A DNA stretch of 64,000 nt from Eonycteris spelaea (GCA_003508835.1 PUFA01000068.1:9495501-9559500), one strand, 5' to 3'. Shown: positions 1 to 12,515, numbered from the stretch's first letter. Notes: a model not told the origin generated them from the letters alone. Translations and numbers: made by a program.

Positions 1-1290
1 CGTAATCCTGATAAGGTGAAAAGAATGATATAAAAGAATAATAAAAGAATGGATAGAAGAATGACTTCCAAGGTAGCAACAATCAAACAACTCTGAGGAT
101 GAGTAGGGCTGAGTTGAGAATAGAGGGCACTGCACATACTCAGGTCTAATGGCTATAAACAGCATGAGATGTTTGGGAATTCTGAGAAGTTCAGCATGGT
201 GGATTTGCTGAGCCATTAAACCAAAATGAGAAACTTATTGCTCTGGACATTTTATTACATGAGAAAAAATAACCCTTATTTGTGAAGCCCTACTCTGGTA
301 AGGTTTCTGTTATTTGAATATATCCGTAACCAGCACAACGAGACACAACATATTTAAAATGAAACAAAGGGATAGATGAGATAACTTAGAAACAAAAGAA
401 ACGAAGTCCTAAATTAAAACCAAATTTCAGGAGAGGGCAGAAGTATAGAGTCTGCAGAGGAATTTTAAAAGGGACAAAGAAATGAAAGAAATCCGAAAAG
501 TGGTGTCATAGGATGGCCAGGTGTCAAGGAAGAAGTGGTTACCAGTGTCACATGCTGCCAAATTAAGACAGAGACTAAAGCACCCACTTAATATTAACTA
601 ATGGAAGTCAGATTATGGTGCGTTCTGAACAGATGGGTGATAAAATGGAGACTGAGCTTATAGAACTTTTTTCAGGAGGGGAGGGGAGAAGTGTGTGTTA
701 GCTAGAGAGCACTTTATCATAGCCCCAAAGCATGAATGCCCCTAGTTGATTTTCAAAAAAAATTCACAAGTTCCTTACTCTTGTGTTGCTGTTTGGGGTC
801 AGCAGCAGTTAAAAAAAATCCATTGAAAGTCATATGTAAATAAAAATACTTTTTCATATTTGTGGCTTTTGGAGGGACCCAGGCTTAGCAAACCATTCCT
901 TCTAGAACATTTGTTTTTCTTTAAAATGTAGAAGTATAAGCCAACAGTTTCCTCATTTTCAGTTAGATTTTATGCACATAAGAAGTAAGTATTGAGGTAA
1001 TGATGCTGCTGCTTCGGCAGTGAAGCATAAAAGGGTGGAGAAGTTTTTCAACATAACTGAACAATCCAGTGAAACACAACAGTTACCTTAATCAAATAAT
1101 CAAGATCTCAACTCTCCTGAACCTGTAGGAGGAAGGGTTTTTTAAACTGGGATGTTTATATGCCTTTTGGGCTGTCTGTAAACTTTTTGAACATATTTGC
1201 AGAAATTTTATGTTGACATTTTCTTAGAATGTCCATAGCTTTCATTTAGAAATTGAAAGATTGTCTTTTGTTAGATTTACCAAGAAACAT
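1..1290. other. Intron 1, no gene seen
   Basis: The stretch near 515-700 (AGTGGTTACCAGTGTCACAT) looks like an old interspersed repeat of unknown family. The remainder is unassigned. Confidence 0.5.
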
Positions 1291-1296
1291 CCTGAG

Positions 1297-1690
1297 ACAA
1301 AAATGTGAGTGTGGGTAGTTTATTCAGAAAGTGATGCCAAGAAATGACAAAGGAGGGGAAAGTGAGACAGAAAGGGAAAAAAAGCCAATACCGGATGTGT
1401 TATCAAGTAAGTTACTTTATAGGCAACTGGGCTGAATCCTGGTAAGCTTTGAGAGAAAGTGTAGATCATATCTGAGACATGCTAACCAAGGGATAAAGGA
1501 GCTTCTGCCAGTTACCATTTGAAGGCCGCTCCCAGGAACAGTTAACTCCCCTGCCTTGTAGTCAGAAAAAACCCTCATGCAAAGACTTGCACACGTTTGC
1601 AGGTTAGCTTGCCCTGGAATTGTAAGTGTAGAGGGGATAAAGGTGAGGTGCTGCCAGCATTTATTACAGAAGTAACAATAAAACATAATT
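1297..1690. mobile_element. Possible LTR-type repeat
   Basis: GTGGGTAGTTTATTCAGAAA, GACAGAAAGGGAAAAAAAGC, GGCAACTGGGCTGAATCCTG and ATCTGAGACATGCTAACCAA suggest an LTR relic. The ORF on the minus strand has no recognisable protein. Confidence 0.3.
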
Positions 1691-1699
1691 TCATTTCTT

Positions 1700-2745
1700 G
1701 ATCAATTGAAGATATTTAAAAATTGTTTAATTGACTGGATATTCTATGATATTAAGGAACATCTAACATTTTAGGTGTTAATAACATGGTTATTTTTAAA
1801 GAGTTCTTATCCCTAAGAGATTTGGAAGTGTTTATGGATGACATCATGATGTCTGGATTTGCTTTAAAATAACATACTGAGGTATACAAAGTCTTGTGGT
1901 CATATGTTGATCATTGCTGAAGTTGGATGATGAATTCATGGAGTTTTAGTATACCAATCTATTTTGAGTTTTTCCCAACATTTTTATAATAAAGTTTTTT
2001 TTTTCTGAAATTTTTAGTGTTACCATTTTACTGAGTAGAAATTTCTCAGCAGTTAAAGAAGTTCAGGGTGATGTGAATGCTTAAATAATCTATATAAGAA
2101 TGCCAGAAACGTGTACTGTCTTTTACCTTAAATTCTAGAGTTATCAAACATTCACATGAACAAATCCGCTCCTTTAGAAGTCTTCGGGCAGAACCTGTTT
2201 CTTATTGCATGTATTTTGCTGATACTTCAGTTGAACAGACTTAAAATCACCAATATTTTATTTAGATACCCTGATTCGCTTATTGATCATTTTTAGCAGT
2301 CAACTGGCTGGCCTCCAAATAAGGTGTCGGCATTTTTCTTTAAACAAGACATGATCACCATCTGGTGGTGAATCACAGTAACTTTGCTTCGTATATCGCT
2401 TTATGGTTTATAAAGTGTTTTCATGTACATTTTCTCATTTGTTGAAATAACTGTAGGAATTATAATGAAACCATTCTGTTATGTATGCTTTGTATCAAGA
2501 CTTCAGGAATCTGTAAGTTACCATAGTAGGTTACTTTTCTGGTTATCTTTGATTGTCAAATGAATGTTGATTGAAAGAAAACTTGTTACCATATGGAATA
2601 AGGACAATATAAATTTCATAAGAAAATTTAAGTTCATATTTCTGTAGAATTGCCTTAAAAAGAAACCTCAAATTGATACAGCACCTAAAATCATGGCATT
2701 GAATCATAAAGGGATATTCTAGTGTACTGTTAAGTTTTTAAATAA
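1700..2745. other. Intron 1, no gene seen
   Basis: AT-rich sequence without long ORFs. A diverged MIR-like patch may lie near 2390-2460; otherwise nothing recognised. Confidence 0.6.
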
Positions 2746-2748
2746 AAT

Positions 2749-3253
2749 AGTCCCCCTTCCCCCTTTATCTACAGGGGATACATTCCAAGACCCCCAGTCA
2801 GTACCTGAAACTACAGATAGTACCAAACCCTATGTATGTTTTTTCCTATACATACATACCTCTGAGAAAGTTTTATTTACAAATTAGGCACCGTAAGAGA
2901 TTAACAACAATAACTAATGATAAATAGAACAATTATAGCAATATACCATAATAAAAGTTATGTGCATGTGGTCTCTCAAAGTATCTTACTGTACTACACT
3001 CCCCCTTCTTGTGATGATGTGAGATGATATAATGCCTACATGACAAATGGAGCGAGGTGGATACACTGGACAAAGGGATGATTCACATCTGGGCAGGATG
3101 GAGCGAAATGATGTGAAATTTCATCGTGCTCTTCAGAGTGGCATGGAATTTAAAACATTGTTTTATCTGGAATTTTCTATTATTTTCGGACTGTGGTTGA
3201 CCTTGGGTAACTGAAACTGCAGAAAGCAAAACTGCAGATAAGGGAGGGACTGT
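2749..3253 (+). mobile_element. Tigger-type (TcMar) DNA transposon with inverted ends
   Basis: The left end AGTCCCCCTTCCCCCTTTAT and the right end ATAAGGGAGGGACTGT are imperfect inverted repeats. The interior, with ACTACAGATAGTACCAAACC and TTGTGATGATGTGAGATGAT, follows a common mammalian Tigger-derived non-autonomous element of about 500 bp. No transposase is encoded. Confidence 0.7.
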
Positions 3254-3384
3254 CATAGTATGGATCTTACATGATGAGGATAGGAGCCTGGTACTTTATA
3301 GTGGTCTGGTGCGAGGAAATCACTGTATATAGGTATTTCTCTAGTTAAACATATAGCTTCATTATTTACTCTGTGGATGTAAGA

Positions 3385-4005
3385 AATGTCCAAACCTGTA
3401 GGGAATTTTTATCAGTTTATTTGAGCCAAATTGACAACAATTGCCAGGAAGCAAAATCTCAATGGATTGAGAAAATGCTCCGGAGAATGGCAGTTTTGCA
3501 GCTTATTTTATACATGAGAATCAAAGAATCAGGCATAAGGAGGGTTACATGAAATCCTTTGGTAGTAGATTAAGGGAGTGGAAGAAAGCAAAGGGAAATC
3601 TCTGGGATTGGATAAAAAGTAAAACAGAGGGACACCTACTTCAATGTGGTGGGTATGGGACAGTTAAAACTTAGAGATGGTTTTCAAGTAACAAGATAAC
3701 AATGAGGGGTTCTGTGGTCTCATATTCTGGTATGGTGGGTGTGCCCGAAGGGTCTGGAAAAGATTTCCCTGACATCTCAAATGTATATATATTACTTAGA
3801 TGCAAAAGACACTAGACAGTCTTACTTAAGGCAAAGATTGACTTTTGTCAAGGAAGCTACCATGACGTGCCTTTAGTTAGGAATTTTTACCTTTAGACCA
3901 TCTCATGTGGTTACTTTCAATTTCTTGAGTTTGTGAGGCCTACCATGCAGGCCTCTGAGCTCATCAGGTTTAATATGTGGCCTCTTTTTTGTCCACAACT
4001 CCTAT
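3385..4005 (+). mobile_element. Probable LTR-type repeat
   Basis: This 620-bp block (for example TTTTATCAGTTTATTTGAGC, GGAAGCAAAATCTCAATGGA, GGTTACATGAAATCCTTTGG, ending near AGGCCTCTGAGCTCATCAGG) reads like a retroviral LTR relic. I do not recognise the family. Confidence 0.4.
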
Positions 4006-4741
4006 ATACAGATATCAGTGGGAGCGTTCACCTCTTCCATCCTCCCTTCAAAAGGAAAAAGGCAGGGAGAACATGAAAGTAAGTTATCTGGAGTTAGTGA
4101 GATTAGGGGCTCACACAGTGAACTGAAACCCAAAGCCACTATTGCCATCTCTTTCATCTCATGTTCCTCATCATTTTCCTGCATGCCGTTAGTTCAGATA
4201 ATTTCTCTTTTACACCTACAGGAACTGTCTCTTTTTTCCAGCTACCTATAGAACATTTTTATTTTCCTCTCTGTCTCTCCCTGTCACTTTCCTTCTGTTT
4301 TATTTTCTCGTCCCCATTCTAGTTCATTAAATAGTTGGACAACCCAGGAACTGTGCTTGGTGCTATTGAATACAGTGATAGAGGCAGATGGTTCTGGCCA
4401 TAATCTTCATGGAGAGAGGAGGAAGAGGAGATAGAAGATAGATAATTATAAAGTGAGATTATAAAAATAATTAAGACTGTGACATCAAAGAGCCTACCCT
4501 TATTTCTCTTTTCTTCTCCAGTTTATAGTTTTTATTTTCTCTTAATGATCAACATTTGATAATTAGCTAGTGTGCATTATTTTCCACTTTATTTAAATAT
4601 TAAAATTGCAAGATAATTTTTTGATTATTTTGTTTAACATTATGCATAAAATCAGTTCTTGTGGGTTGCTAGGCAATTTACAACTTGGCTTGTATTTTCG
4701 TGGGATACAGCCTCTTTGCAGGATGAACATTGTCTAAGGGT

Positions 4742-4965
4742 AGTGTTTTTCAACCTTTTTTCGTGATCACATCCCTAAAGAGAAAATTTTATTTTAATTT
4801 TTAATTTCTATCTAGCAAGAGAAATTAAACACTAAGGAATAAGATTTTGTCAGAAAGCATTAAGATGTAGAAAACAATAAACCATTATCTGAGATGTTTT
4901 TGCCTCCCTCAAAGACCAGTTTTTATCCCCCTTGTGGGCAATATTGCCCCACCCCTGCATTGAAA
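4742..4965 (+). mobile_element. Probable DNA transposon relic
   Basis: AGTGTTTTTCAACCTTTTTT at the left is a common start of mammalian hAT-type elements. The right side, with GGGCAATATTGCCCCACCCC, is less clear. Family not identified. Confidence 0.35.
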
Positions 4966-5039
4966 GTAAAAACTCTAGTATTATAAATTTTCCAGAACGC
5001 AATTTAGAAGTGGAGTGACCTTTTAAAAAGTTGTCACTA

Positions 5040-5165
5040 TGAGAATATTAGAAAATAGTGATGATGGTTGCCCAACGTTGTAAGTGTAATTAATGCTACT
5101 GAAATGTACACCTAAAAGTGGTTTTAACAAATTTTGTTATTTGTATTTTACCTCAATTAAAATTA
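5040..5165 (+). mobile_element. L1 3' end fragment
   Basis: GATGGTTGCCCAACGTTGTA, AATTAATGCTACTGAAATGT and ACACCTAAAAGTGG, ending in an A/T tail, are the standard 3' end of L1M elements. Confidence 0.7.
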
Positions 5166-5434
5166 ATTATTAACTAAAACTCATTGATTTGTATACTTTA
5201 AAGGGATGAAATGTATGGTATGTGAATTACATCTTAGTGATGCTGCTGGGAAAAATATAGATTGGGAGAAGTAGTAATGGTCTTTCTGTTGCTACAGCAA
5301 CTGTTAGCTGGATTACATTTTAGAAATGGATAATATCTCAGGGTGTATAGGTAGGAGCAACACAAGATCCAAACCCAGATACAGTGCTGTGCAGAAAGAA
5401 TGACTTGATTCATGTTAGGTTTTCTGAACTATTC

Positions 5435-5605
5435 CTCATTAGAAAGAGCCTGGATTGGAAGGCCAGAGGTCTGGGCTCTTGCTCAGCTTCTTCTGATTTT
5501 TGATCTTGGGCAGTTCACATCACATTTTAGTTGCTAAGTTTTCTGGTCTGTCAGAGAATGTGAATTAGAACATTACTTTCAGTTCAAAAATTCTAAGATT
5601 CCATG
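5435..5605 (+). mobile_element. MIR SINE
   Basis: AGAGCCTGGATTGGAAGGCC, TCTTGGGCAGTTCACATCAC and AAAAATTCTAAGATTCCATG match the MIR course. Confidence 0.6.
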
Positions 5606-5764
5606 ATTGATTCTCATTATTATAAGGCAGATAAATACTCATTTCAATATATAGACATGTATATTAAATATTAGAGCTGGAGGACTTTGATCTTTTATGG
5701 ATGAGAAAGTTGAGGTTTGCACTTCTTTCTCTTGACTGTCTGACGTTTTTCATAATACATACAT

Positions 5765-5885
5765 AGTCATGTGCTGCATAGTGCTGCATAATGAGTTTTC
5801 GGTCAGTGACAGACCACATATATGACGGTGACCCCGTAAGATTATAATGAAGCTGAAAAATTCCTATCGCCTAGTGACATTGTAG
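5765..5885 (+). mobile_element. Mammalian-wide repeat fragment (likely DNA element)
   Basis: The block with GGTCAGTGACAGACCACATA, TATGACGGTGACCCCGTAAG and CTGAAAAATTCCTATCGCCT is a familiar conserved repeat core in mammalian genomes. I cannot name the family with confidence. Confidence 0.5.
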
Positions 5886-5889
5886 CTGT

Positions 5890-7400
5890 CATGATATCAT
5901 CATGCAATGCTTTACACAGATAGCAGTGTATTACCAGTGTCTGCAGAATTTAGTATGGTAACATTGCTGTTTGGGTTGTTACTTAGGAGCTGTAGGGGTA
6001 ACAGAATTTGTTGCTCCAAAATATTTCTGTTTGGCATAAGGATTATTTTAGGCTGGTTAATTTTAAGAGACTACAGACTTGGGAAAAGCTCTGAAAACCA
6101 AATAGAAGTTACCTTTTGTAAACTATATTTACATTGTAAGGGAAATCTCCATTTGTAGAGGTGTGTCCCTCACAATACCTGAAAGAGAGGTATGATCTTA
6201 TCTCTGGAAACCCTTATCCTTGCAGATCACAACTTAAATCTATATAACAACCTTACCCTTGTTTACAGAGCTTTTCCTGGCTTTTTCCTCCCATAACCAA
6301 GTCTCACTGCCCCTATTATCCTTTGTCTTCGGCTGAAGATGATATTTAGGGTGGTGACTTCAACTGTTTTCACGGGTCTCTCCCATGTGTAAATGAGGTA
6401 TACATGTTATCAAACTTCTTTTTTCCTCCCGTTAATATCTTCTTATGTGACAAGGATGTTCCAGCCAAAAACATAGAAGTGTAGAGGGAAAATTATTTTT
6501 CCTCCCCTACAGAGCAGTAGTCTTGAGCCATTTCTTTGCTTTTCAGAAAACTAGGATAATTGATTAAATGAACTCTATGAAGATAATGTATATAAGCACA
6601 TAACGGCTATTTCAAGGATCAAGTGGCCTGTGGGACCAGTCTCATTCTTGCTAAAACTGTGCTCCCCCAAAAAACTTTGTAATAACTGGGAAGTAAATAA
6701 AAACTTTTTATATGCTTGTTTTTCAACCACTGCATCTGAACTCAATGATCCTTTATCAATGGCCTATATAAAATCAACTGTTTTTGTGACTAAGTATCTC
6801 TCTGCTTATAAGCATAAAAGAAGTTTACAAGACTTTATTGAGAAATGAGAAGAATTATGTCATTTAATTATTATGATCTGCTGTAAATTTCTACCATTCA
6901 GAAAGCAGAATCATAAGTAACAAGACTAGAATTGCAGAAGCAGCAGCATTCTTAAGGCTTGGTACTGGAAAGATGCTTTTAAAAATATTAAAATGTAGAA
7001 CATCTTTGGGTGATTGGATCAGTAACACAGTCTGGAATTCTACCACTTTCTGCTGCTTCATGCCTACATCATCTTGGCAGGCTCTTCACATAGCCCCTGG
7101 CTTTTTTTCTGCTTCAGAATCTTCACCTCCTGAAGGCCTGTAAAAGAAAAATGGGTCTGTTAAAGGTTATATATCAAATCTACCATGTGAAAAGGTAGAG
7201 ATCTTCATTCAGTGGGACAACACCTGTACTTTTTAGAGTGACATGAAGTTAGTTAATAATTCTTTAGAATGAAATTAATAATTACCAAATGTTCTGAAAA
7301 TGATACTGTTTAGAAAGTTTCGTATGATAAATAAGTAAATTTACAGATTCTCAGTCTATTTTAGAAAACAATCATGCGTTTTAAAAATATGATTGATAAT
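5890..7400. other. Intron 1, no gene seen
   Basis: Two short ORFs (5907-6158, 6630-6848) show no recognisable protein, splice support or codon bias. No repeat named. Confidence 0.55.
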
Positions 7401-7404
7401 TTTC

Positions 7405-7600
7405 AGCTGCACTGTCCAAAACCATAGCCACTTGCCACATGTGGCTATTTAACTCTAAATTAATTTAAAATAAATAAAATTAAAAGTTTAGTTGCTCAGT
7501 TTTATTAGCAGCATATCAAGTGCTCATTAGTTTCATGTAGCTAGCTAATGGTTACTGTATTGGAAAGTGCATATATAGACTATTTCATCATCATAGGAGG
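7405..7600 (+). mobile_element. hAT-type non-autonomous transposon relic
   Basis: It contains CTGCACTGTCCAAAACCATA and GCCACATGTGGCTATTT at the left, and a roughly inverted counterpart (AATGGTTACTGTATTGGAAA) at the right. That is the structure of a short DNA transposon with imperfect inverted ends. It shares its end motifs with the element at 8345-9000. Confidence 0.55.
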
Positions 7601-7621
7601 GTCTATTGAACATACAGCATT

Positions 7622-8002
7622 GCTTTAGTAAGCCCTCTATCTGTGGGTTCTTACATCAACAGATTTAACCAACAGCTTATTGAAAATATTTGGGAGAAAA
7701 AATTATGTTGTCACTGACATGTACTATGTCGTTAGGCCTGTAGTGGTTGGGTCTGTAAGAAATAGGCATAGATTTTTATTGTTGTTATTCTCTAAACAGT
7801 ACAATATAACAACTATTCACATAGCATTTACTTTGTATTAGGTATAAGTAACCTAGAGATGATTTCAAGTATAAGAGAGGATGTGCATAGATTATTTGCT
7901 AATAAAATGTCATTTTGTGTAAGGGACTTTGGGCATCTGTGGATTTTGGTATGGGGGGAGGTGGCTGGACCCAATCCTGAGGATACTGAGCGATGACTGT
8001 AC
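7622..8002 (+). mobile_element. MER2-like: MER2-like (Tigger-derived) DNA element
   Basis: The left end, CCCTCTATCTGTGGGTTC followed by AGATTTAACCAAC, resembles the MER2 start. The right end contains GGCATCTGTGGATTTTGGTA, GGTGGCTGGACCCAATCC and a degenerated terminal repeat. The length of about 380 bp fits MER2 with small insertions. Short ORFs on both strands over it are chance. Confidence 0.6.
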
Positions 8003-8204
8003 AAAGTATGGGAATTTTGATATTTTCAGTTTAACTCCAATGTTGATTAATTTTTCTGTTGAAGTTTCTGCCTGTTTATTACCAGTTAGCAGATATGAAG
8101 AGCTACTAGTGTCCATAAAAGTTATCATCTTGTCACTTCTGTTTGTAACAACCAATATAAGTAAACTAGATATATAACAACATAACAATATAAACATCAA
8201 CTAG

Positions 8205-8300
8205 ATTATAATGATTGTTTCACAATATGTACAAGTATCAAATAATTGTTATACATGTGAAACTGATATAATGTTACATCAGTTATATCTCAAAAATGTG
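8205..8300 (+). mobile_element. L1MA-type 3' end fragment
   Basis: TTTCACAATATGTACAAGTA, ATACATGTGAAACTGATATA and GTTATATCTC follow the end of the L1 3' UTR, upstream of a second similar fragment at 8482-8809. Confidence 0.6.
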
Positions 8301-8344
8301 TAATTGTTATTAAATTGTAGTTTATAAATTTTAGTTTTAAATAT

Positions 8345-9000
8345 GATTCAGTACAGTAGCCACTTGCCATATGTGACTCTTGAGTACTTGAAATAGGCTG
8401 TTGTGAGTTGAAATGTACTATAAGTATAAAATGTATGGTATATTTTGAATACTTAGTGCCAAAAAAACAAAGATGTAAAATGGGTAAAAGGGATCAAAAG
8501 GTACAAACTCCCAGTTATAAAATAAATATGTCATGGGGATGTAATGTGAAACATGGTAACTACAGCTAATATTACTGTATTGCATATTTGAAAGTTGCTA
8601 AGCAAGTAGATCTCAAGTTTTCATTACAATAAAAAAATTTTTGTAAGTTGACAAACTATGTAAGTTGACAGATGTGAACTAGACTTATTGTGGTGATCAT
8701 TTCTCAGTGTATACAAATATCAAATCATTATGATGTACACCCAAAACTGACAATATGTCAGTTATATCTCAGTTTTAAAAATGAATAAATTTTAAAAATC
8801 AAATAAAAAATGTAAAATATCTTTTAAAGACTGATTACATGTTGAAATAACATTGGAATATATAGTGTTAAATAAAATATGTTATTAAAATTAATTTTGA
8901 CCTCTGTTTTTACTTTTATGAGTGAACTACTAGAAAATTTTAAATTATGTGGGTTGGCTTGTCTTATATTTCTGTCAGACAGTGCTTTGCAAGAGCTAAT
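8345..9000 (+). mobile_element. hAT-Charlie-type DNA transposon relic, split by L1
   Basis: The left part (8345-8481) has the TACAGTAGCCACTTGCCATA block and the right part (8810-9000) resumes with GATTACATGTTGAAATAACA, ending in TTATATTTCTGTCAGACAGT. Together they match the well-known mammalian non-autonomous element whose ends resemble CTGTCCAATAG. I do not assert the family name. The interruption is the L1 at 8482-8809. Confidence 0.6.
8482..8809 (+). mobile_element. L1 3' UTR fragment inserted into an older DNA transposon
   Basis: Sequence such as GGGGATGTAATGTGAAACAT, GTTGCTAAGCAAGTAGATCT and CTAGACTTATTGTGGTGATC is typical of L1MA-type 3' UTRs. It is flanked by ATGTAAAAT at 8473-8481 and 8810-8818, a target-site duplication. 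The flanks join into one DNA transposon once this element is removed. Confidence 0.8.
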
Positions 9001-9789
9001 GCTTTAATAATCAAATCTATTTCTATGTGCCTAAATCAATAATGACTACATTTGGAAAGTGGGATGAAAAACACTTTTTGTGTATACTTTTGTCCTTGGA
9101 GTTTTAAAAATAGTTTCAATCGTATCAGAGTTTTTATGATTTTATATATCTTTGTGGTACGGAGAACATGCATAGCTTTTAGCCAACTCCTAAATGAGTG
9201 ATACAGACAGACTGTATAAATATTATGAGCATTCCAAGGACAAAGCTGTTGCTAGAATCATCGGAAAGCTATCTCAAAGACTTTTGGGATTTTTATTTAC
9301 CAGATATTGAAAAATGAATATGTTTCAAGTGGGCAGAATACAATAAAGCCCAAATAGTGGACTGGATATGCTTAGTGGGTAGTGAACATGGGAGAATGAT
9401 TTGAATCAAGGATTTCAGTGTAGAAGTAAAAGAGGATTGGAGAGTTAGGTTGAGGCTGAATACTGGGATACAGTAAGTAATCTGGATGAGTTTATAAGGT
9501 ATTGAGGGGCCATAAGAGATGTTTATGAACTAGGAAGTGACATGAAAGCAGTATTTTGGGGAGATTGATTTGCCTACAGGAAATTACCTAGCTATTTTTC
9601 TGAAGAGAGAAAATACAGTGATATCCTAGAAAAATTGGGGAAATAGGAAACAGGGTTGAGATGTAAGAAGGCAGAATCATCAAGACTAGTGTGTTTGGGG
9701 AAAAGTGAAAAGGAAAAATTGAAACAGAACTTGGTTCCCCAAATATCACGGTAGAAATAAAAATAGATATTTTAGTTTTCTGTAATGTT

Positions 9790-9965
9790 TTACAGTTTTG
9801 AAACTGTAAGATAACCAATGCAGCCCTTTATTGTGGATGAAGAATTTGAGATTCAGTGTGGAAAGAACTTGACCGGAATCATAGCTCCTTATATTACGTG
9901 GTAGAGCTGAGAATTGAGCTCACGAGTTTTTCTTCGTAATGTATTGTCTTCTGCATCTGCTCTAT
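9790..9965 (+). mobile_element. MIR SINE
   Basis: GATGAAGAATTTGAGATTCA, AACTTGACCGGAATCATAGC and TGAGAATTGAGCTCACGAG fit the MIR 3' half. Confidence 0.5.
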
Positions 9966-10059
9966 TGCCTAGGCCAGTGCCTCAGGTTTTCTTGACTTTT
10001 TATCACTTTATACAACCAGTCAATCACTGAGTTTTATTTTTTGTTTCCTAAACATTTCT

Positions 10060-10620
10060 CAAATCTGCCCACTTCTCTCTACCTTTGTTCAGAATACTCT
10101 CATTGTTCTGGATGACATTTTCCTGAATTTATATCTTATCTCAGCCATGTACCACACCTCCTAAAACAAGCAAATAAAAGCAGTCTGTCTTCCTATAGTT
10201 CAGTCACTGAGATCTTTCTAAATTACTGAGCAGTCTCTTGACTAAACTTTTAAATAAAATAGAAACTTCTTAGCCTGGCCTTATAAGGCTCTTCATGATT
10301 ATGCCCCTCTTCTGTGTCCATGCCTCCAGTTCCATGATCACATTTACGTCTCTCTGTATCTGTAGTTACTTCTGTAAGCAGCGCTCTTTCCTCCTCTTCT
10401 CTACTCCACTCTCAATCCCATACTTCAGGTCTTGGCTTAGTATAATTGTTTATGGACTTGTTTATAACCACCGCTCCTAGCTTCTCCCCCTTACCTCCAA
10501 CTCACCCAAGGTCTAACCTCCCTAAGAAGACTCACTTAAGTAGTAGGCTCATTAGGGGCAGAGACTATTTCTTGCTTACTAATAGAGGACCCACAGAAAT
10601 TTGTTGAATGACTGAATGTT
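10060..10620 (+). mobile_element. LINE-2 fragment
   Basis: TTAGCCTGGCCTTATAAGGC followed by TCTTCATGATTATGCCC, then GGGGCAGAGACTATTTCTTG and AGAAATTTGTTGAATGACTG, match the L2 3' ORF and 3' end. ORFs here are decayed L2 or chance. Confidence 0.65.
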
Positions 10621-11584
10621 TTTATACTTAAAGGTCGTTTCAAGTTGGAAGTAGCTTTCTTGGGGAACAAAGAATCTGAAAGAATGACTGAAAAAAATTA
10701 GTCCATCATTAGCAACCTGTACTTCAGAGTGCTTGTATCCTACAAACATTGTGTGTTTCACACACACAAAATTTCATGATCATATATTAGGGAATGCTGC
10801 CAATTTTATTTCTATCTTCTATATGCACAGTGTACAAAGGAACAATCAATTAGGTTTCAAGAAGTCCTATGGTCAAAAAAAAATGTTTTTTTTGATCCAG
10901 CATTTTCCTAAAATATTTAATAATGGAACCTTTGTAGTAGTATACCTATAATTTCTTTTAGGTTATTAGTGGTGTTTGGTATTTTGGAAATGCTAAACTT
11001 GACAGCTTGTGTGTCCTTTATTTCCCTCAGGTCTAATTAATATAATTAACCAGCATAATCAGATCATGCCCAAGGGATAGTTGGAGGAATGCCAGTTGTT
11101 TACAGTTAGAAGAGAAAACCTGAGGGAAGGTGTGGCAATCTTCAAATATTTGAAGGTTCCAATAGAAGAGGAATTGAAAGTATTGTCTTTGAAACTAGAG
11201 AATAAGAGGAAGAACCAGGGGAGGAAGGCAGATTTTGATTTCGGTAAGGGTAATTTCCTAATAATTAGAACTTTGGAAGGTAAGTAAATTTTCTGTTCCT
11301 AAAGGTTGTCAAGCATCAATCTATAAGGAAGCTATAGAGGATTTTAGCATAACAGATAAGAAGATACAGATTGGAAGAATGGTTTTCTAAAACAGTTTGA
11401 AAATCATTTGACTTTCTGAGATATCTATCAACTTGAGATTTATGTTTCTTGATTCCTTTTTAATCCTGTGAATCTGTTTTGGTCTGCAGTCTCAGTAAAG
11501 AAACTAAGTATGTGTTATGAAAAACATTAGTTTTTCATTAGTAGAAATTTTAGTTGTACAGCTAAGTGCTTTTACTTGATGCTT

Positions 11585-11820
11585 TTAAAAAATAGACTTT
11601 ATTTTTTAAAGCAGTTTTAGATTACAGAAAAATTGAGCCCTAAGTACAGAGACTTTCCATACACCCTCTTCCCACTCATACAATCTCCCCCGCTATCCAC
11701 ATCCTGCGCCACAGTGGTACACTTGTTAAAATTGATGAACCTACACTGTCACATCATGATCACCCAGAAGTCCATAGTTTACTTTAGAGTTCACTCTTAC
11801 TTGATGGTATTTTGAAAGAA
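11585..11820 (-). mobile_element. L1M 3' end fragment
   Basis: AAGCAGTTTTAGATTACAGA, AAAATTGAGCCCTAAGTACA and ACACTTGTTAAAATTGATGA are typical of the reverse complement of an L1M 3' UTR, just upstream of exon 2. The plus-strand ORF here is chance. Confidence 0.65.
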
Positions 11821-12030
11821 AATATGAATGTACCTATTCATCTTTAAGAAAGTAGTTTTCAGTTCTTTCTTGTCCTAGTTCATTCTTTTCTGATTCAGAG
11901 ATCTAAAAGATAACTAACATCAACATCCTTTTTTTGAAAAATTGTTCAGCTTTGGGGAAAATTCTTCTATAATTTAAATGTTTACACGTTTTTTATTTTG
12001 CTGGCTAACAGTATTTTTTTTCCTTTTAAG

Positions 12031-12122
12031 TACCAAAAGAATTGGTGGAGCTCCATTTGAAGTTGATGCGGAAGATTGGCAAATCCGTTACAGCAGACAG
12101 ATGGGAAAAATATTTGATCAAG
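12031..12122 (+). CDS. RSF1: RSF1 coding exon 2 (end of DDT domain region)
   Basis: This 92-nt exon begins with the last two bases of a valine codon (phase 1 intron upstream) and then reads PKELVELHLKLMRKIGKSVT..., ending in ...KYLIK. It matches human RSF1 from about residue 63. The acceptor is a long T/C tract ending TTTTAAG. The donor is AAG|GTAAAT, close to consensus. The encoded helical segment belongs to the N-terminal DDT/WHIM region, which is linked to binding ISWI-type ATPases in this protein class. The ORF reading in from upstream in this frame is intronic, so the 5' border comes from the splice site and from protein similarity. No changes that break function are seen. Confidence 0.95.
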
Positions 12123-12339
12123 GTAAATATTTGTAAATTACCTTCTCTATTAGTGAAATTTACTCTACCTAGCATAAGTTTATGTTATGTTTCATAATAA
12201 GCTTAACCTTTAAAATAGTCTACCAAAAGTTCTAAAATATGACTTAGAAATCCATATAATTACTATCATTATGTGATTCTCTTTTGCAGATTCTAAGCAA
12301 TACTCTTGAGTCCTAAAGTTAGATTTCAGAGGTATTATG

Positions 12340-12515
12340 TCTCTTGTGCCCAACACTGTGCCCAACACAGGACTTTTCACGCCTTATCTCATTCAGTTCT
12401 TAAAATCATCCTGATCAAATCAAGTAAGAGGCAGATAAGGCCCTAGAAAGTCATCATTTTCTTGAGATTACACAGTATGCATAGACAGAGCCAGAATTTG
12501 TCTCTCAAAAATGTC
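12340..12515 (+). mobile_element. MIR SINE after exon 2
   Basis: CTTATCTCATTCAGTTCTTA, TGAGATTACACAGTATGCAT and AGACAGAGCCAGAATTTG match the MIRb/c 3' region. Confidence 0.6.

Noticed and set aside
1..12030. RSF1 promoter or first exon inside the window
   Set aside because: No GC-rich or CpG-rich stretch and no sequence resembling the alanine/proline-rich N-terminus; exon 2 has an acceptor that requires an upstream exon.
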